DNA of 64,000 nucleotides from Liolophura sinensis (GCF_032854445.1 NC_088299.1:15557608-15621607), one strand, 5' to 3'; positions 23,937-36,520 are shown, counted from the stretch's first letter. The notes: generated by a model from the sequence alone, not told the origin. Numbers and translations are program-made.

Positions 23937-24525
23937 TACTGTTAGAGTACTAATCTATACTGTTGTTGTACAGTCCACGAGTACTAAACTGTACCGTTGT
24001 TGTACAGTCCACGAGTACTAAACTGTACCGTTGTTGTACAGTCCACGAGTACTAAACTGTATTGTTGTTGTACAGTCCACGAGTACTAAACTGTATTGTT
24101 GTTGTACAGTCCACGAGTACTAAACTGTACCGTTGTTAGACAGTCCACGAGTACTAATCTGTACCGTTGTTAAACAGTCCACGAGTACTAAACTGTACCG
24201 TTGTTGTACAGTCCACGAGTACTAAACTGTATCGTTATTGTACAGTCCACGAGTACTAAACTGTACCGTTGTTGTACAGTCCACGAGTACTAAACTGTAC
24301 CGTTGTTAGACAGTCCACGAGTGCTAAACTGTACCGTTGTTATACAGTCCACGAGTACTAAACTGTACCTTTGTTAGACAGTCCACGAGTACTAAACTGT
24401 ACCGTTGTTTTACGGTCCACGAATATCAAACTGTACCGTTGTTGTACAGTCCACGAGTAATAAAGTGTACCGTTGTTGTACAGTCCACGAGTACCAAACT
24501 GTACCGTTTTTGTACAGTTCACGAT
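23937..24525. repeat. 34-bp minisatellite with internal dyad
   Basis: The GTCCACGAG motif recurs every 34 bp from 23973 (23973, 24007, 24041, 24075, 24109, 24143, 24177 and on to 24517, where it reads GTTCACGAT), giving about 17 units. Each good unit holds ACTGTAC, seven bases, then GTACAGT, a perfect 7-bp inverted repeat. The complementary pairing also exists across the other side of the unit. Variation is mostly single substitutions (TGTACA to TAGACA or TAAACA). Frames found on both strands here are repeat translations, not genes. Confidence 0.95.
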
Positions 24526-24867
24526 ATTTTGGCATGCGACATTCCAACGACATTTTAGCCAGCGACGAATTGGCAAAAACATAAAAGTGAGAAATTTCAA
24601 CACGCAACTCCTGGACATTCCGATAACGTCTATTAACTTATGTAAGTTACAAATGTAAAGTAAGACCTTTCGCCGAAGCCATGCACTGGCATCCTAAATG
24701 TAGGAATACTTCCAAATATACTCTTCTCTTATAATTGATAACACTGACCAAGAGGTCCCGTCTCACTAAAGTACAAAATGAACATAACTGATTTCGTATT
24801 ATACGTTTCTAAACATCTCCATACACATGATATAAATAAAGAAATGTCGAAGACTTGATTATTGTCA
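24526..24867. other. Spacer between two tandem arrays
   Basis: Unique AT-rich DNA, nothing recognised. Confidence 0.4.
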
Positions 24868-24982
24868 TTGATTGATACATTGATTGATACATTAATTTAT
24901 ACATAATTGATACATTGATTGATACATTAATTGATACATTAACTGATACATTGATTGATACATTAATTGATACATAATTGAC
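24868..24982. repeat. 12-bp tandem repeat (ATTGATTGATAC type)
   Basis: About ten units of ATTGATTGATAC and variants ATTAATTGATAC, ATTAATTTATAC and ATTAACTGATAC, plus shortened ATAATTGATAC units. Unit types are ordered non-randomly: the run G-type, A-type, shortened unit occurs twice. Confidence 0.85.
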
Positions 24983-27900
24983 ATGTGTAACAATTTACAC
25001 CGATACATGTAAGTGAAAAATCATACTTGCAATTTGAGAACATTTGCATACTGCTTGAACTCCAAATAGATCCCAAACAACACTAGGGTGTAAAAATAAT
25101 AACGGTAACTGTGGAATACATACATGAAAATTTGTCCAAAATGTTTTTTGTGAGCACAAAAATGCCGATCACAGCAAACCTAATAAGGAGACAGAGTCGG
25201 AAATTATATGAACTGGTAAAGGATCTTCTAACTATTAAAGAAATTTTGACCCAACTGCCACGTGTCGAAATGTCGGTAAGTAGAATGCCATGTGTTGAAA
25301 TTTGATTAGAATAAAGGTTTTCAGGCATATAGGCAGACGTCTTTTCGTCCTGCCGCGAAGTCGCCTTGTTAATGCCAAAAGATTGTTAAGTTCTAGTATG
25401 AAAATCCAGTTGAAAATATTGAGCTTTAATTTGTCGAGTATTATAATTTCTAGTTTAAATGTCATAGGACAATGATCTTTAGATAATAATTTAACTTCAG
25501 TCCAGATCTGATCTTTGCTTTTGATTTCACAAACAATGTGTTCGCGTGGAATACAGATGTTAACCGTGAAAGCTGAATCTATGTAGAATTCGTTTCGTTT
25601 TTTCCCATGTAAAATATTCGTGATAATTTGGCTCAGAGCTTTTCACACACCGACGATATACTCTGAAGATCCGATGTTTGTGATTGACAAACACAAATCT
25701 CTGTTGTCATGTTAATTGAGAGAGATAGCTATCTGAAGCCGGCACTTCCGCGCTAAATGTCTCTGCACGCAAAGGTATAAACCCAACTAGCGTTGTACTT
25801 ATAGTTTCAACATCAAAATGAAAGTCATTAACAACATTAATTCAGAGACAATGATTCTCCACGTACTACGTCAGCTAGTTTACAGTCTATTAATGTCTAG
25901 ATCTGTGTCATTATTGGACCAGATTGCCCACTGTGCATTTGCGCAATGCCAGGAAATGTTCTTTTTTTCTAGTCATGAACCGAAATGAAACGCATGTAAC
26001 CCATGTATATGGGACATGTTGCCAGATGATGATGGTTACTGTAGTCATTTCCTCTCTGCTTTTCCACATCGACGTGTTTCAATCTTTTGCGGTTTTTTGT
26101 CATGTTTGTTGAAGTCCGGTGTAAATGTATTTGTATGATAAAAACACGCATATATTTCAAGGCAACAGTTGTAATTTTGTCGCGTATATTTACCCCGCTT
26201 ATGACTAATCGGTAAACCGTACAAGAAAACGTGATACATTTAGAAGATAAGAGAAGAACTCATCAGCGGACTACGTGTATGTGGTCGGCTGAAGCGGAGC
26301 GTGGCTTGGCGCTGTTATGTCCAGTGCGTGCAGGGCACTATGGTTAGGGAGTCGTCAGCTGGATTAAGCCTCGCGGAGGAGGATTAAGTAGGAAGAAAAT
26401 CGGCTCCCGTTTGACTGAAACCTCTCGACTTAGGAGTCAGATGAAGAGAGAAAAAGCTGCGTGAAAAACTGTTACCGAATAATTCAACTTTGACCTCTCT
26501 TTGTAACTTTGAGGTCCACGAGTCAAGATGGCTCCGAGGCCTCGATCTGGGCATCTCAATGAGATTCTCGGATGACAATTTTTGTGAACGAACCGTGTCA
26601 TTTCGTGATGTCATTTCCCAACTTCAAGCAATTTTCACGAGTGCGCGTCCTACTTTTTAATCTTCTCCATGAGTAATTCCTCGATTAAGTGAATGAGAGG
26701 TCAAGTATTTGAATCTCAAATGTTTTGCAGACGTACATTGCACGCTGTAGGTACATATATATACAAGTTTTCAAAGGCGTGTGTTTTTCACCGCCTTTGT
26801 TCCGGGATAACTCCAATCCAGATAGGCTTTATCTGGTTCAATTTGCCATGAAAGACAAAACAGACACAGAAAATTTCATGACAAGTGAATGAGCTCCAAT
26901 TCAATAAAAATTACGTTAAGTGGTCGTAATTAAGCATAGCGTGTGGTTGTAAGCATTTACAATCACTGAGAATGCCGAGTTGTTGAACAACTGATATCAT
27001 GCTAGTCAAATATGTGATGATGTAGAGTTAAGATCAACACATGGATGATGATTATCTACCCCTGCATCTAGGCCTAGTAAAACAAGCTAATGAATGAATC
27101 CATGGTGGACTAAATGAAGGAATAAGTGAATGATTGCAGTTATAAATATCTCTGTTAATTAAATAATCAAATAATGTCCCACAACATTTGATGCCTAACT
27201 GAAGGTAAGGTGACATCTGCTCTTGCCCACTGACCATAATAATACGTTGGCTATATGTGAAGGCCGTCGGTGGGTGTATCGACTGGGGAAAGTCCCTGTG
27301 CTGTATAGGTCACCAGCAAACACTGGGCTTGAGGGATTTACAAAGTCCTTCGAAATTCATTACATTACAGCGATCTAAGAATTTCACCGGTGTGTCACCG
27401 GTGGTATAACAGCTGCATTTGGGCGCCTAAGGATTCGTGTGTGAACTTACCTGATTCAGTTTCCATGCTTGGTACACGAGTTGTTTTATTTATACAATTC
27501 CGGAAAAGACGTATTAATAAAAAGATAGGTTGTATTTCATTATTTCGATTTATTTTATAACCCACTTTCAAGAGCCATGACGACTGGTTGTTAATCTGTT
27601 GGTAGGCTGAGGAATGGCATTACTGATTGGTATTAACAGAGCTACTGGGTACAAAATCACCCACACGTGGCTGCTCTGAACCTCTATTGGCTATACAGGA
27701 TGTTATCTAATGGGGTTATTTCCCCTGTTATCCTTCATGAATTGATACTGGAACGCACGTTATATAATCAGTCGTCACGCACACTAATCGTTATAAATAT
27801 TTACGCAGGCCTCCTAATCTTTTGACCAAGCATACTGATATGTTATGATTAATTCAACGCTACTTATGGCAAAACCAAACGCGGCCTAGTAATCGGTCCG

Positions 27901-28120
27901 CGGGATAGCACAGGATCAATGACATTTACCACAATGGGTCACGTGACCATATCTATTATCTCGCGATACGTTAGAACAGCGCTGTTATCTCAAGTGCGAT
28001 TTGTCAAAATTCCTCTTTACCTCATCCGTGCAGGCGTTTGCAAACAGTCTCAAAAGTGATCGCATCCTGATAAAGACAAAGGAATATCGAACGAGTTTCT
28101 ACTATAGACCCATGCTATAT
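24983..28120. other. Unique sequence, no gene recognised
   Basis: About 3.1 kb without a recognised repeat. A 64-codon frame at 25111-25305 has a charged helical stretch (RRQSRKLYELVKDLLTIKEI) but no recognisable family and no flanking support. A CpG-richer patch at about 26270-26640 includes CAAGATGGCTCCG near 26524, a partial YY1-like motif. A stem of CAAAGGCG and its complement lies at about 26774-26801. Confidence 0.45.
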
Positions 28121-28471
28121 GTATTCGTTGATTTCAGGTATGATATCTCTCGTAGACTCGTAGACCCAAAGTCACATTGCATAAAAGAACCATCTATCCG
28201 CACCGCTTTGGTGGCCTAGTGCTAAAGGTGTGTAAATGTATTCGTGGATTTCAGGTATGATATCTCTCGTAGACTCGTAGACTCAAAGTCACATTGCATA
28301 AAAGAACCATCTATCCGCACCGCTTTGGTGGCCTAGTGCTAAAGGTGTGTAAATGTATTCGTGGATTTCAGGTATGATATCTCTCGTAGACTCGTAGACT
28401 CAAAGTCACATTGTACAAAAGAACCATCCATCCGCACCGTTTCGGTGGCCTAGTGCTAAAGGTGTCCTCCT
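28121..28471 (+). repeat. 117-bp tandem triplication containing a SINE head
   Basis: GTATTCGT.GATTTCAGGTA recurs at 28121, 28238 and 28355, exactly 117 bp apart. Each unit has a unique part (TATGATATCTCTCGTAGACT and following) and ends with the start of a family B SINE head (CACCG.TT.GGTGGCCTAGTG, then CTAAAGGTGT). In the first two units the head is cut off after GGTGT and the unit restarts; in the third it continues into the rest of the SINE. The simplest reading is that a SINE inserted first and tandem duplication then captured its first 25-30 bases plus upstream DNA. Confidence 0.9.
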
Positions 28472-28780
28472 CCGAACCAGGGGGCCTCTGATCAAACCCG
28501 GGACGGGTTATATCAAAGATTTTTAAAATAGCACTTGCTGTTGCCTTGTTTGGCGCTCAGTACTGAAGGCAGGGAAGCAGGACTAGTTGACCCGGAGTCA
28601 GTGTAATGTTGTTGAGTGGTGTGTCAAATCTGGTTTCTTTGGCATGATTTTTCAGTGGTGTCATGGACTCACTCCTATCACAGGAACTGATAGTAAATAT
28701 ACGCACATCGAATGACTCCTCGTGGTCATATCACTAAAAGATTGCAGTACCAGTAAAACCTAAAGCATGCATGCGTACAT
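28434..28780 (+). mobile_element. tRNA-derived SINE, family B
   Basis: The head has GGTGGCCTAGTGCTAAAGG (A box, decayed) and TGATCAAACCCGG (B box). The body shows CTGTTGCCTTGTTTGGCGCT, GTCAGTGTAATGTTG, GTGTCAAATCTGG, GGCATGATTTTTCAGTGG and a terminal CTAAAGCATGCATGCGTACA. It overlaps the third unit of the 117-bp triplication. Substitutions in both boxes suggest it is not active. Confidence 0.8.
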
Positions 28781-31700
28781 ATGCACGTAGCTATTCTTTT
28801 CTAAGTGATTAACTAAAACATACTGCTTGTGTCTACCCTTTGGGTGTTATAGTTTAAAACATTTTCTCTCGGCTTCCAAGCTTTCTTGCCCATGGACGCT
28901 AGATAAATCAGTTAGTACTGAAAGCAGACTGAATCTTTTCGAAACCACACCCAACTTTTAAAACCACCTATCGCCCTCTAAGACATGCGCCTTTGTGCAA
29001 TCTTATCATATACTGTAATCGATTCATCACACTTTTGAACACTTAAATAATTATAATTCAAGATAATTCCAGATAATTCAGGATAATATGATACAATATG
29101 TCATAGAGCTGATTTGGTAGGTTGGTAATTATATGTGCAATGTAGATATTCAATATAGATAGTCCATCCGAATACAGTTTACCCTGTTCCTCAGGTTTAG
29201 TGAGAAATCATTTGTTGAATTATTCGTCATTACAGTTCATAACGTCATTATCCGGGCAACGCACTGCGCCAGTTGATGTATGTGTGTAGACAGATGTATA
29301 GGCTCCTATATGAGCAAAATATATGGTTTTAAATTTTCTTTTGGAAGTGACCTCAAACTCCTGGTAAAATTGTTACGTATGGCCTGGAGAACTGAACGTA
29401 TATGTATTTATCTGATTGGTGTTTAACCCCGTGCTGTACACGCACACGCGCAATATGCCTTATAGTCCCGGTGTTGCAGGCTTCTCCCCTTCCCACGCCC
29501 TTCTTCTTGCCCACTCAACCACAAGATATGGATGATGGTTCACAATATCATGAAAATGTTGTCGCTTGGAGGCCAGTTTACTTTTTCTCTATAACGATTC
29601 TCCAACGTTCTACACTGACGTGGAAAATGCTGAAAAAAAGAACCAGAACTATTTTGCTGGTTGAAAACAAATTTACTCTCATTTAATGGCAGTGCTAATA
29701 TTGACCGAGCCAGTATTCTGCTAACTTGAACCTACAAACCGTGTATACTGTCACCGCATAGTTTTAAAAATTTGGTTAAGCCGTTGGCCAGAAAATCAAT
29801 TTAAACTGACAGTAAGATGCCATCATCGGTTCAATTTGACCCGTGTAAACCTGCACACACAATGAGCTGTGTTTAAACAAAGCTCGATCTTTCAACGTAA
29901 AGTGTGAATGACAAACAGTCCAGTCAGAAGAACATTCTGTACGTCAGCGCCATGTTCTTGGGGGACCCTCAAGATAACACTCCACACGCGGTTACCACTG
30001 ACGAGCACGAGGGGCTCCTAGACCACGTGATAGGCATAGACTAATGAGGGCTCATTTTGCGTAGAAACAAATATCACCACATACACGCACAACAAAATAT
30101 GACTTGCTAAGAAAACGACGACAAGCTGGCCAAATTATTTGTTTCAACAATATTAAAGGCTCTGTTCAAAAGTATTTCACCTACATCAAGACATCAGCCT
30201 ATGGAGGTCAGAGAAGGTCAGTGAGTTGCTTGCAGAAACAAATTCAGACATAGTGCTCCCAACCACCCCACGTGACAATATTCTTCCACGGGTAAATGAC
30301 ATGTGGCGTATCGTTGGATACAACCATATAGTAGCAGGGCAAATGATCTAGTGGTGTCATAAGTGACCTTTTCTGTACGCACGAATGTCGACCATCCCAG
30401 CATGGAAACGCCACCATGCCACGAGCCGAACAGCATGATGTAGTACAGCTCTCATAACGGCGATGCCTATCGAGATTACAAATTACCCTTTGTCCTTACG
30501 AAACGGACCTGAGCCCCTGGTCATCATATAGAGAGTTATTATATGAAACCAACGCGAGACATCCTAACCAATTTGTCAATTAATATATTTATTTGGTATA
30601 GAGCTCATCGTCTTGCGTATACCTGGCACAGCGTCTGATGTACTAATGATCTGAGGGCCCTTTATGTCGTCTGTTGTGTAGAGTTAGCCAACGAAAATGA
30701 GCCCACAGCGTTGACAGGTAACGCCTAGAATCACTTGGCCACAGCCCTTTCCCCGCCAATACATTAATAAACAAAAACAACCAATGGTTGTCCATGATTA
30801 TGTAAAAGAGTCCTATCCACTTTGTGTTGATCTGTTGAAGTACTTGCTTGCAACAATAAGCCACATTCGCATTCCAACTGTCGCACTAGGTATTGAAAGG
30901 GTAGCAATGGTAAAGTATCACCTATGAAGTCGCGGACAGTTGCCGTTAAGGTTTAAGGCCACAGCTGCTTTCCACGGCCAGTAAAACGTCAGCACTTCAA
31001 ATTAACACTTTCTTCATGACATTTTCAGTTTCTCCATTGTTTTTGTAAAAAGTTTCTTCCAATGGGGGCACGGTTTCCAAAGCCAAATTTCACTGGAATT
31101 TGCCAGATGAAACTGATACTTAATTTTGTAAGCATGCCACATCTAGGTTAAAGCATATCGGCCGTCGAGTGACAATTAGGGCCAAATTCCGCGTACAGAA
31201 AGGTCTCGCTATCTTTCGATTAAAAAACATGAAGCCTGTCTGAAATGTGGATGTACTTATATAGTTTGTTGTGGCATGCCTGTTGGTATTTTCACAATGC
31301 CCGTCGTTGACAGGTGATGCTAACAAGGCATGCATGTGAATCGGTCGGGTCATGTTAGGCCACAGCTCTTAGATCCATCCGCTCTGATAATTCCTTTGAT
31401 GGGCATTAGACACGATGAGGCGTCGACGGCGATCGTTTGCAAAGTCTTGCCGTCATCTCAGAGAACTCATCTTCTACTATTATAACGCAGAAGTCTATGC
31501 ACCACAGTGCAGGTGGGAAATTTCATCAGCATCTTGCCATAGGCTGGAGGTTAAAACCTGATGCTTTGCTTTCTAAAAAACATTGACCGCCACAATTTTA
31601 TAGTGTTAAACAACGATCAAATAAGGAAACAAAGAAAGTATAATGAACTTTCCTAAAACGCAGTGTTGAACATATATAGCTTTGAAAAGTACCAGGGGGT

Positions 31701-32590
31701 TTTAGTATAAGGTGCCCTCTTTTTGTTGTTTATGTTCAATGCTCCATTGACCATGCCTTCAAATTGATTTGAGGGAAGTAAAACTGACACCGTGGATAAT
31801 GAGCATGCACCAAGATTGATCGCCCAGCCTCGACATGGCTTCCGGAAATGCTGCAATATTTCTATGGGGACTGGCGATGTATGGCAATGCCAAATTGCAA
31901 ACAGTAAAAAAAAAAAATGATAGTTCGTAAAAAAGAGAGAGATTTTATTGCCTTTGCCTGGAAATAGCTATCTGACATTTTGACAAAGCGGGAAATTTGC
32001 CATATTTGCTCGCTGTATCAAACAACAAATCATATTCTCGTTTTTCCCAGACGTTTCCGAGACGCAATCGAGCATTGCGATGCCTAACATTACGAAAAAT
32101 GAAACAGAGTTTTGGAGAACGAGTCGGCAGTAATGAAAAACTTCCAGTTAAATCAATAAAACATAAATAGCATGTGCAATAAAACAGGCAGAGTGAGACG
32201 GCAAAATGTGACGTCACCATGTACCCTTATTCTACGCCTTTCTAATTAGGCTCAGAGTGCAGCATTTATATCACATATATTTCCTGAAATATTTGCAGGA
32301 TGCTCGGGACTGAAAGTATTTTAAAGACTGAAAATAAAAGAAAAGATTTAAGCACATAGGCATATGACATAGAATGACATAGAATTAGTGCGCATGCGTC
32401 ACTATCCCTATAAAATTATAGTTTTTCTTTCTGCTGATAATAACATTTGTCGAATGACCATGGCATTGATTTGTGAAGGTGTATATTATAAAGGAACACA
32501 GCTGTTGTAGTTCACATTGCCATGCAGTTATATCAGTCTGCTATAATGTCTACAGATTGTAATAAACGTTGTATAGTTAGGGCTTAGGGC
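28781..32590. other. Unique sequence with one short SINE relic
   Basis: No gene is recognised. A 10-11 bp degenerate repeat (AGATAATTC) sits at about 29058-29090, and a minus-strand family A 3' tip (ATTTATCTGATTGGTGTTT) at 29403-29440. The phrase GTTGACAGGT.A.GC followed by GGCCACAG occurs near 30710 and 31310, hinting at an old dispersed repeat I cannot define. An NRF-1-like TGCGCATGCGTC lies at 32389-32400, followed by TATAAAA at 32409. Confidence 0.45.
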
Positions 32591-32960
32591 AGGGGCCAGG
32601 GGTCATCCGTTCGGCGTTGCACCCGGGACCGCTAGCCCCGTCATTGTCCAGACTCCCTCCCTGAATACCATGATACCTATCATTACAGGTGCCTGTCACA
32701 GGTGACTCCTCGCCGAGGATCCCTGTAATTTTTATGGCTTCAGTTCCCATAAATTACACGTTGCTGTCGATAGCGATCTGGCTTTGCCAGTCGCTAAGGC
32801 GATCGCAGATAAAAAGGTATACTTTCATCTGAAGACCCTCTGCGATTTGCATTGTCCTGGACGTCTTATTTAATGGTTAGTGGCCGTAAAGCATGCCGTT
32901 TATATTCCCTGAGGTAACCCCAGGCCAAATAGACCAGACGTTAAACATGATGAAAATGCC
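32591..32960. repeat. GC-richer structured segment, possible unknown repeat
   Basis: This piece is clearly less AT-rich than its surroundings and holds several small stems, for example GCGATCTGGC, TTT, GCCAGTCGC at 32773-32794. It ends in AGACCAGACGTTAAACATGA, which resembles the GTTAAAC ends of SINE families B and D. No A or B box was found and there is no second copy in the window. It may be a further dispersed repeat, but this is an inference. Confidence 0.3.
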
Positions 32961-33620
32961 ACTATTTAGCTCTAATGAGTATCCCTCGGGGAATTGGGCT
33001 ATATATTTTTTCTATTATGTAATTATTTTTGTCTGTTGCAGTTCAATTGTTCATGAAAGAATAAAACCATAGCGATCACTGGAGACGACCCCGTAGACCG
33101 CCAGCACACGATTATAAAGACGCAGTACATTAAAGTCGACTAAATAGGCTTCGTTATTCGACAGTAAATCCATCTTTGCCCAAGGCAAGGTTAGAAAAGG
33201 ACAGCTTGCATTTATTTAATCCTAAGAGTGTCAGTGCTGTTGTATAATATAGAATCCTGTTGACGTCTAGAGCCTATTTGAAAATGAAACGTATTTCTTC
33301 TGAATAGCCAGAGAAGCATTTGAATGAAAGGTAGATGTTTTAACGGCTAAAACTAAATCAAAATATTAATAGACACCTTGGGTATTTACGGTATAACCCA
33401 AGTAATTTGTCTGTAACAAGCCATGTACTCAGGTAGACCTCAATACATACCGATATGTCCCAAGCCTGATCATGTTCATATTGGCGTTTATTTTGTACCT
33501 CAGAGGCTCCGGATATAAGATGTAAATCAGATGTATTTTAGCATTATCTGCAGCTATACTCCAGGGCAAGGCAAAGCAAAATTTTTCCATTTCAAGGGTA
33601 AACACAAACTTTTCTCTTAG
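32961..33620. other. Unique sequence
   Basis: Nothing recognised. Confidence 0.4.
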
Positions 33621-33735
33621 GCCCGATTTCCTCCCGTCATAACACTGGCTGCCGTCGTACATGTATACTAAAGAGAAATATTCTTAAGTACACCATTTTT
33701 AAAACGTAAAACACCAATGAAAAAAATAAATAAAT
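33621..33735 (+). mobile_element. SINE family A, decayed 3' end
   Basis: Shows CCCGATTTCCTCCCGTCATA, CACTGGCTGCCGTCGTA, GAAATATTCTTAAGTACACC and CGTAAAACACCAATGAAAAA with a short AAAT tail, in the order of the family's right half. An insertion of about 8 bases separates GTCGTA from the AGAAATATT block. Head absent. Confidence 0.75.
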
Positions 33736-36308
33736 TTTTTCGTAGGCTTTTATGAAGAAAAAGATTGAGATAAACGTGAAACGACTTTGAGCTTTCAAAA
33801 GGGTTAAAGACCTGTACAAGGTTAGGTTATATTATTCTGTGTAAGTTATATTCTTAATAAAGTTATCCATATCAGTGATTGTTGTTCATGAAAGCGATTT
33901 AGATGCAAAGTTTTGACAGCTGCGGAATAACAGACGATGGAACACAGTGGTGACATTTCGTCTGAAATGGAGTCCCAAGGGAAAGGCGGGCTGTTTTCCA
34001 ATGGAATAGCCAGGCCTGTGATATACAGGCGAGAAAGCCGGTGCCTGAGCATAGGGCAATGGTTTCGTGAAGCGGAAATGAGCGATCGGTCAGAAGTTAT
34101 CACCTAACCATGGTCGGCTGGTCAGCTCTGGATACCGCATTCATGCCTTCCAGGCAGTGAAGGACAATCCGACATGTAACAGATGGTTTGTTCAAATCGC
34201 AGCAGGCTGCTCCCTTAGTCTAGATTAGCATACGGGCCAGTGAAATCCCCACAAGGCCGTGCCGGTGAAAATCAACGTTGAAAAGGATCGTGAATCGTGC
34301 ACCCACCCACCTTCCCACCCTGGGCTACACCAGCACCTGCTGAATGCGACATCACTGGGGTGTAACATCCCCAGTGCAATTCGTATCGCTGCCAGTAAAC
34401 GGCTCAAATTGCTACCTATACACCTCTCGATTACTGTTAATTCATGCCTTCTCTACCAGATAGTTCCAAGAAGGTATGCCCTCTGTAATCATCCGTTAAT
34501 TGAGTAATTGACACCAAGTCACGCTGCAGAGTTATTGATTTCAGATGGCCTTTTTACAACCATTGAATCATCAGAGCTGCCCGTACCTTTGCCTCTGCTT
34601 GAGGAAACAACGCATAATATCTCATACATTTATTCATTCGCATAGTAAGACAGATTTCACAGTGGGAATAATATGAATTCTTACTTTAAAAATTAACGTG
34701 CCACGAACAGCGTGTGGTCAAGAAACAGACTTCGCTGTGTCTACCCAGTACACTGAACCACATAAATTTTTCCTGAAATCCCAAATTCAGGGACTCTCCA
34801 TACATCCCTCACCTCACCATGCAACAGTGTAAGAAGTGTAAATCCGGTTTCCCTACATTTACTTTAATATTATTCTAAGTCCTTAAAAAAGACAAATACA
34901 GATTTTAGGATAAACCTGCTTTTTCAAGGTCAAAGCAATAGTTGCTGCGAATGTCGACCTGTCCGCTCTGCTCCTTTCCCTTTTTTCCTTTTTATATGTC
35001 AGTGTATATTTTTGCATCGACCGCTAACATTCCTTCGTAAATCAAGTTCAAACACAGCCCCTACGCCCAGACGTCCCCATGCTGAACCCGACATTAGCCT
35101 AGGGTCCGTTGACACCAAACGTTTCCAAACACTCACACTGAGAGATCATAAAGGCGTTTGGAATAAAAACGTTGTCACTTGAATAGGAAGTCAGACAATA
35201 GCAATAGTGATGAGTTGTCAAAAGTTGTCTCACGGGTTCCTGTTGTTTTCACGTGGTCTGTTTATCATTTTGTTTTTGTTTAGTCCGTCTCACTATAGCA
35301 CATAATAAATGACAAGGTGTTGAACATATTCACCTTGCTATCACATAAATTTCCAGGTTCTTTACATTTTATTTATGTAACCGGATTCTTTGCGGTAGCA
35401 GTCAGTAATGAAACATATCTGAGAATCAGTTAACTACATGCGCTGGTCTCGGGAGTCTTTTCCATGCATTTGTTAAAAACACGTGTGATAATGAGCATAT
35501 CTGTCCATGGTTGTTCTTCCACAAATATCATCAGTTCACAATTGTTCAGCACAAATGGACACTTACTGTCGCTGGAAACATAATCCGAAAATCATCTACG
35601 TCATGATATTTTGATGCGATCAACAAATATTATTTTTTCCAGGAAAAACACGTTTGAAGACGCTTACATTTATTGAAAATAGTACAGTTTAGAATTGTAA
35701 CAGTTTATAATTTGTAATTTTTAATAAGTATAAGGTTCATTGTTCCATTCACATTCTTTGCTGCTGTTTCAGTTTGGTGAATGAGCAACATAAATAAAGC
35801 CATTCATTTGCAATGATCATTACCTGACATGTAAAACACACCTGTAAATTCCGTGTAATAAACGACAAATTTCGGATACGAACATCTATTCGGGTGTAGC
35901 AATTTACTACAGTCAGTGTATCTTGAGAATTTTCTAATAAAAAGAGTGGACGTAAAGATAATTTAGTAAACAAATTGGATACAAGTTGCAGTTATATTTG
36001 GCACATTGAGATGTCAACCATATTTGCTTTTAATTAGTACTAGCTGTTTGATAAGAATTGGAAACTGACTTGGCGCTTGGCTAATATTCATGAAGAAAGT
36101 TCCAATTTCTTAAATCCGTGCTGCACCGGAAATCGTTTGACGACCTTCAGAGTGTGAAACTGCGTGCTTCCTCATTGAAGAATAACGTAGTTTTAAATCT
36201 GGTTAACCATATATTAAACAAAGTCAACACATTGTTCATTCCCATCTATTTACTCTAGACATAGCATAAAATGACATCCGACGATCAAGAGACCTTGTGT
36301 GCTGACTG
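33736..36308. other. Unique sequence
   Basis: No gene or repeat family recognised. An imperfect pair of inverted phrases (CCAAACGTTTCCAAAC near 35115 and GCGTTTGGAATAAAAACGTT near 35154) is too weak to name. Confidence 0.4.
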
Positions 36309-36520
36309 CCCATGCGCAGTGATGGTGTGCGTGACTTATCAGCATGCGCAATCAGGATCAAGGCACAGGTCTGTCTACCGCAGAGACCAAACAAAAATGG
36401 CGGCCAGCCTCTGGATAATCCATGGCCAAATAGCGAAAGCTGCGCTGTAGTTTGTTATTCTCGCTGGCATATCGCCTCGCGCCGATCGGAGCAGGGAGAG
36501 ACAATGTTAAAACGTGAGCG
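36309..36520 (+). promoter_or_regulatory. CpG-rich promoter-like segment (weak)
   Basis: Two NRF-1-like motifs (CCATGCGCAG at 36310-36319 and GCATGCGCAA at 36342-36351) precede a YY1-like ACAAAAATGGCGGCC at 36391-36405, in a patch with many more CpGs than the flanks. In animals this combination is typical of TATA-less promoters of housekeeping genes. The ATG at 36397 opens only 17 codons before a stop. A donor-like GTGAGC follows at about 36513. No downstream exon was identified. It could equally be chance in a GC-richer patch. Confidence 0.25.

Noticed and set aside
23937-24525. Regular 34-bp direct repeats as a CRISPR array
   Set aside because: The units are contiguous with no unique spacers, the host is eukaryotic and no cas genes are present.
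25111-25305. Possible exon with a charged helical stretch
   Set aside because: No family recognised. The minus-strand frame covers the same bases, and no splice signals are clearly in place.
35110-35185. Inverted phrases CCAAACGTTTCCAAAC and GTTTGGAATAAAAACGTT as transposon ends
   Set aside because: The match needs several gaps and no other copy or duplication supports it.
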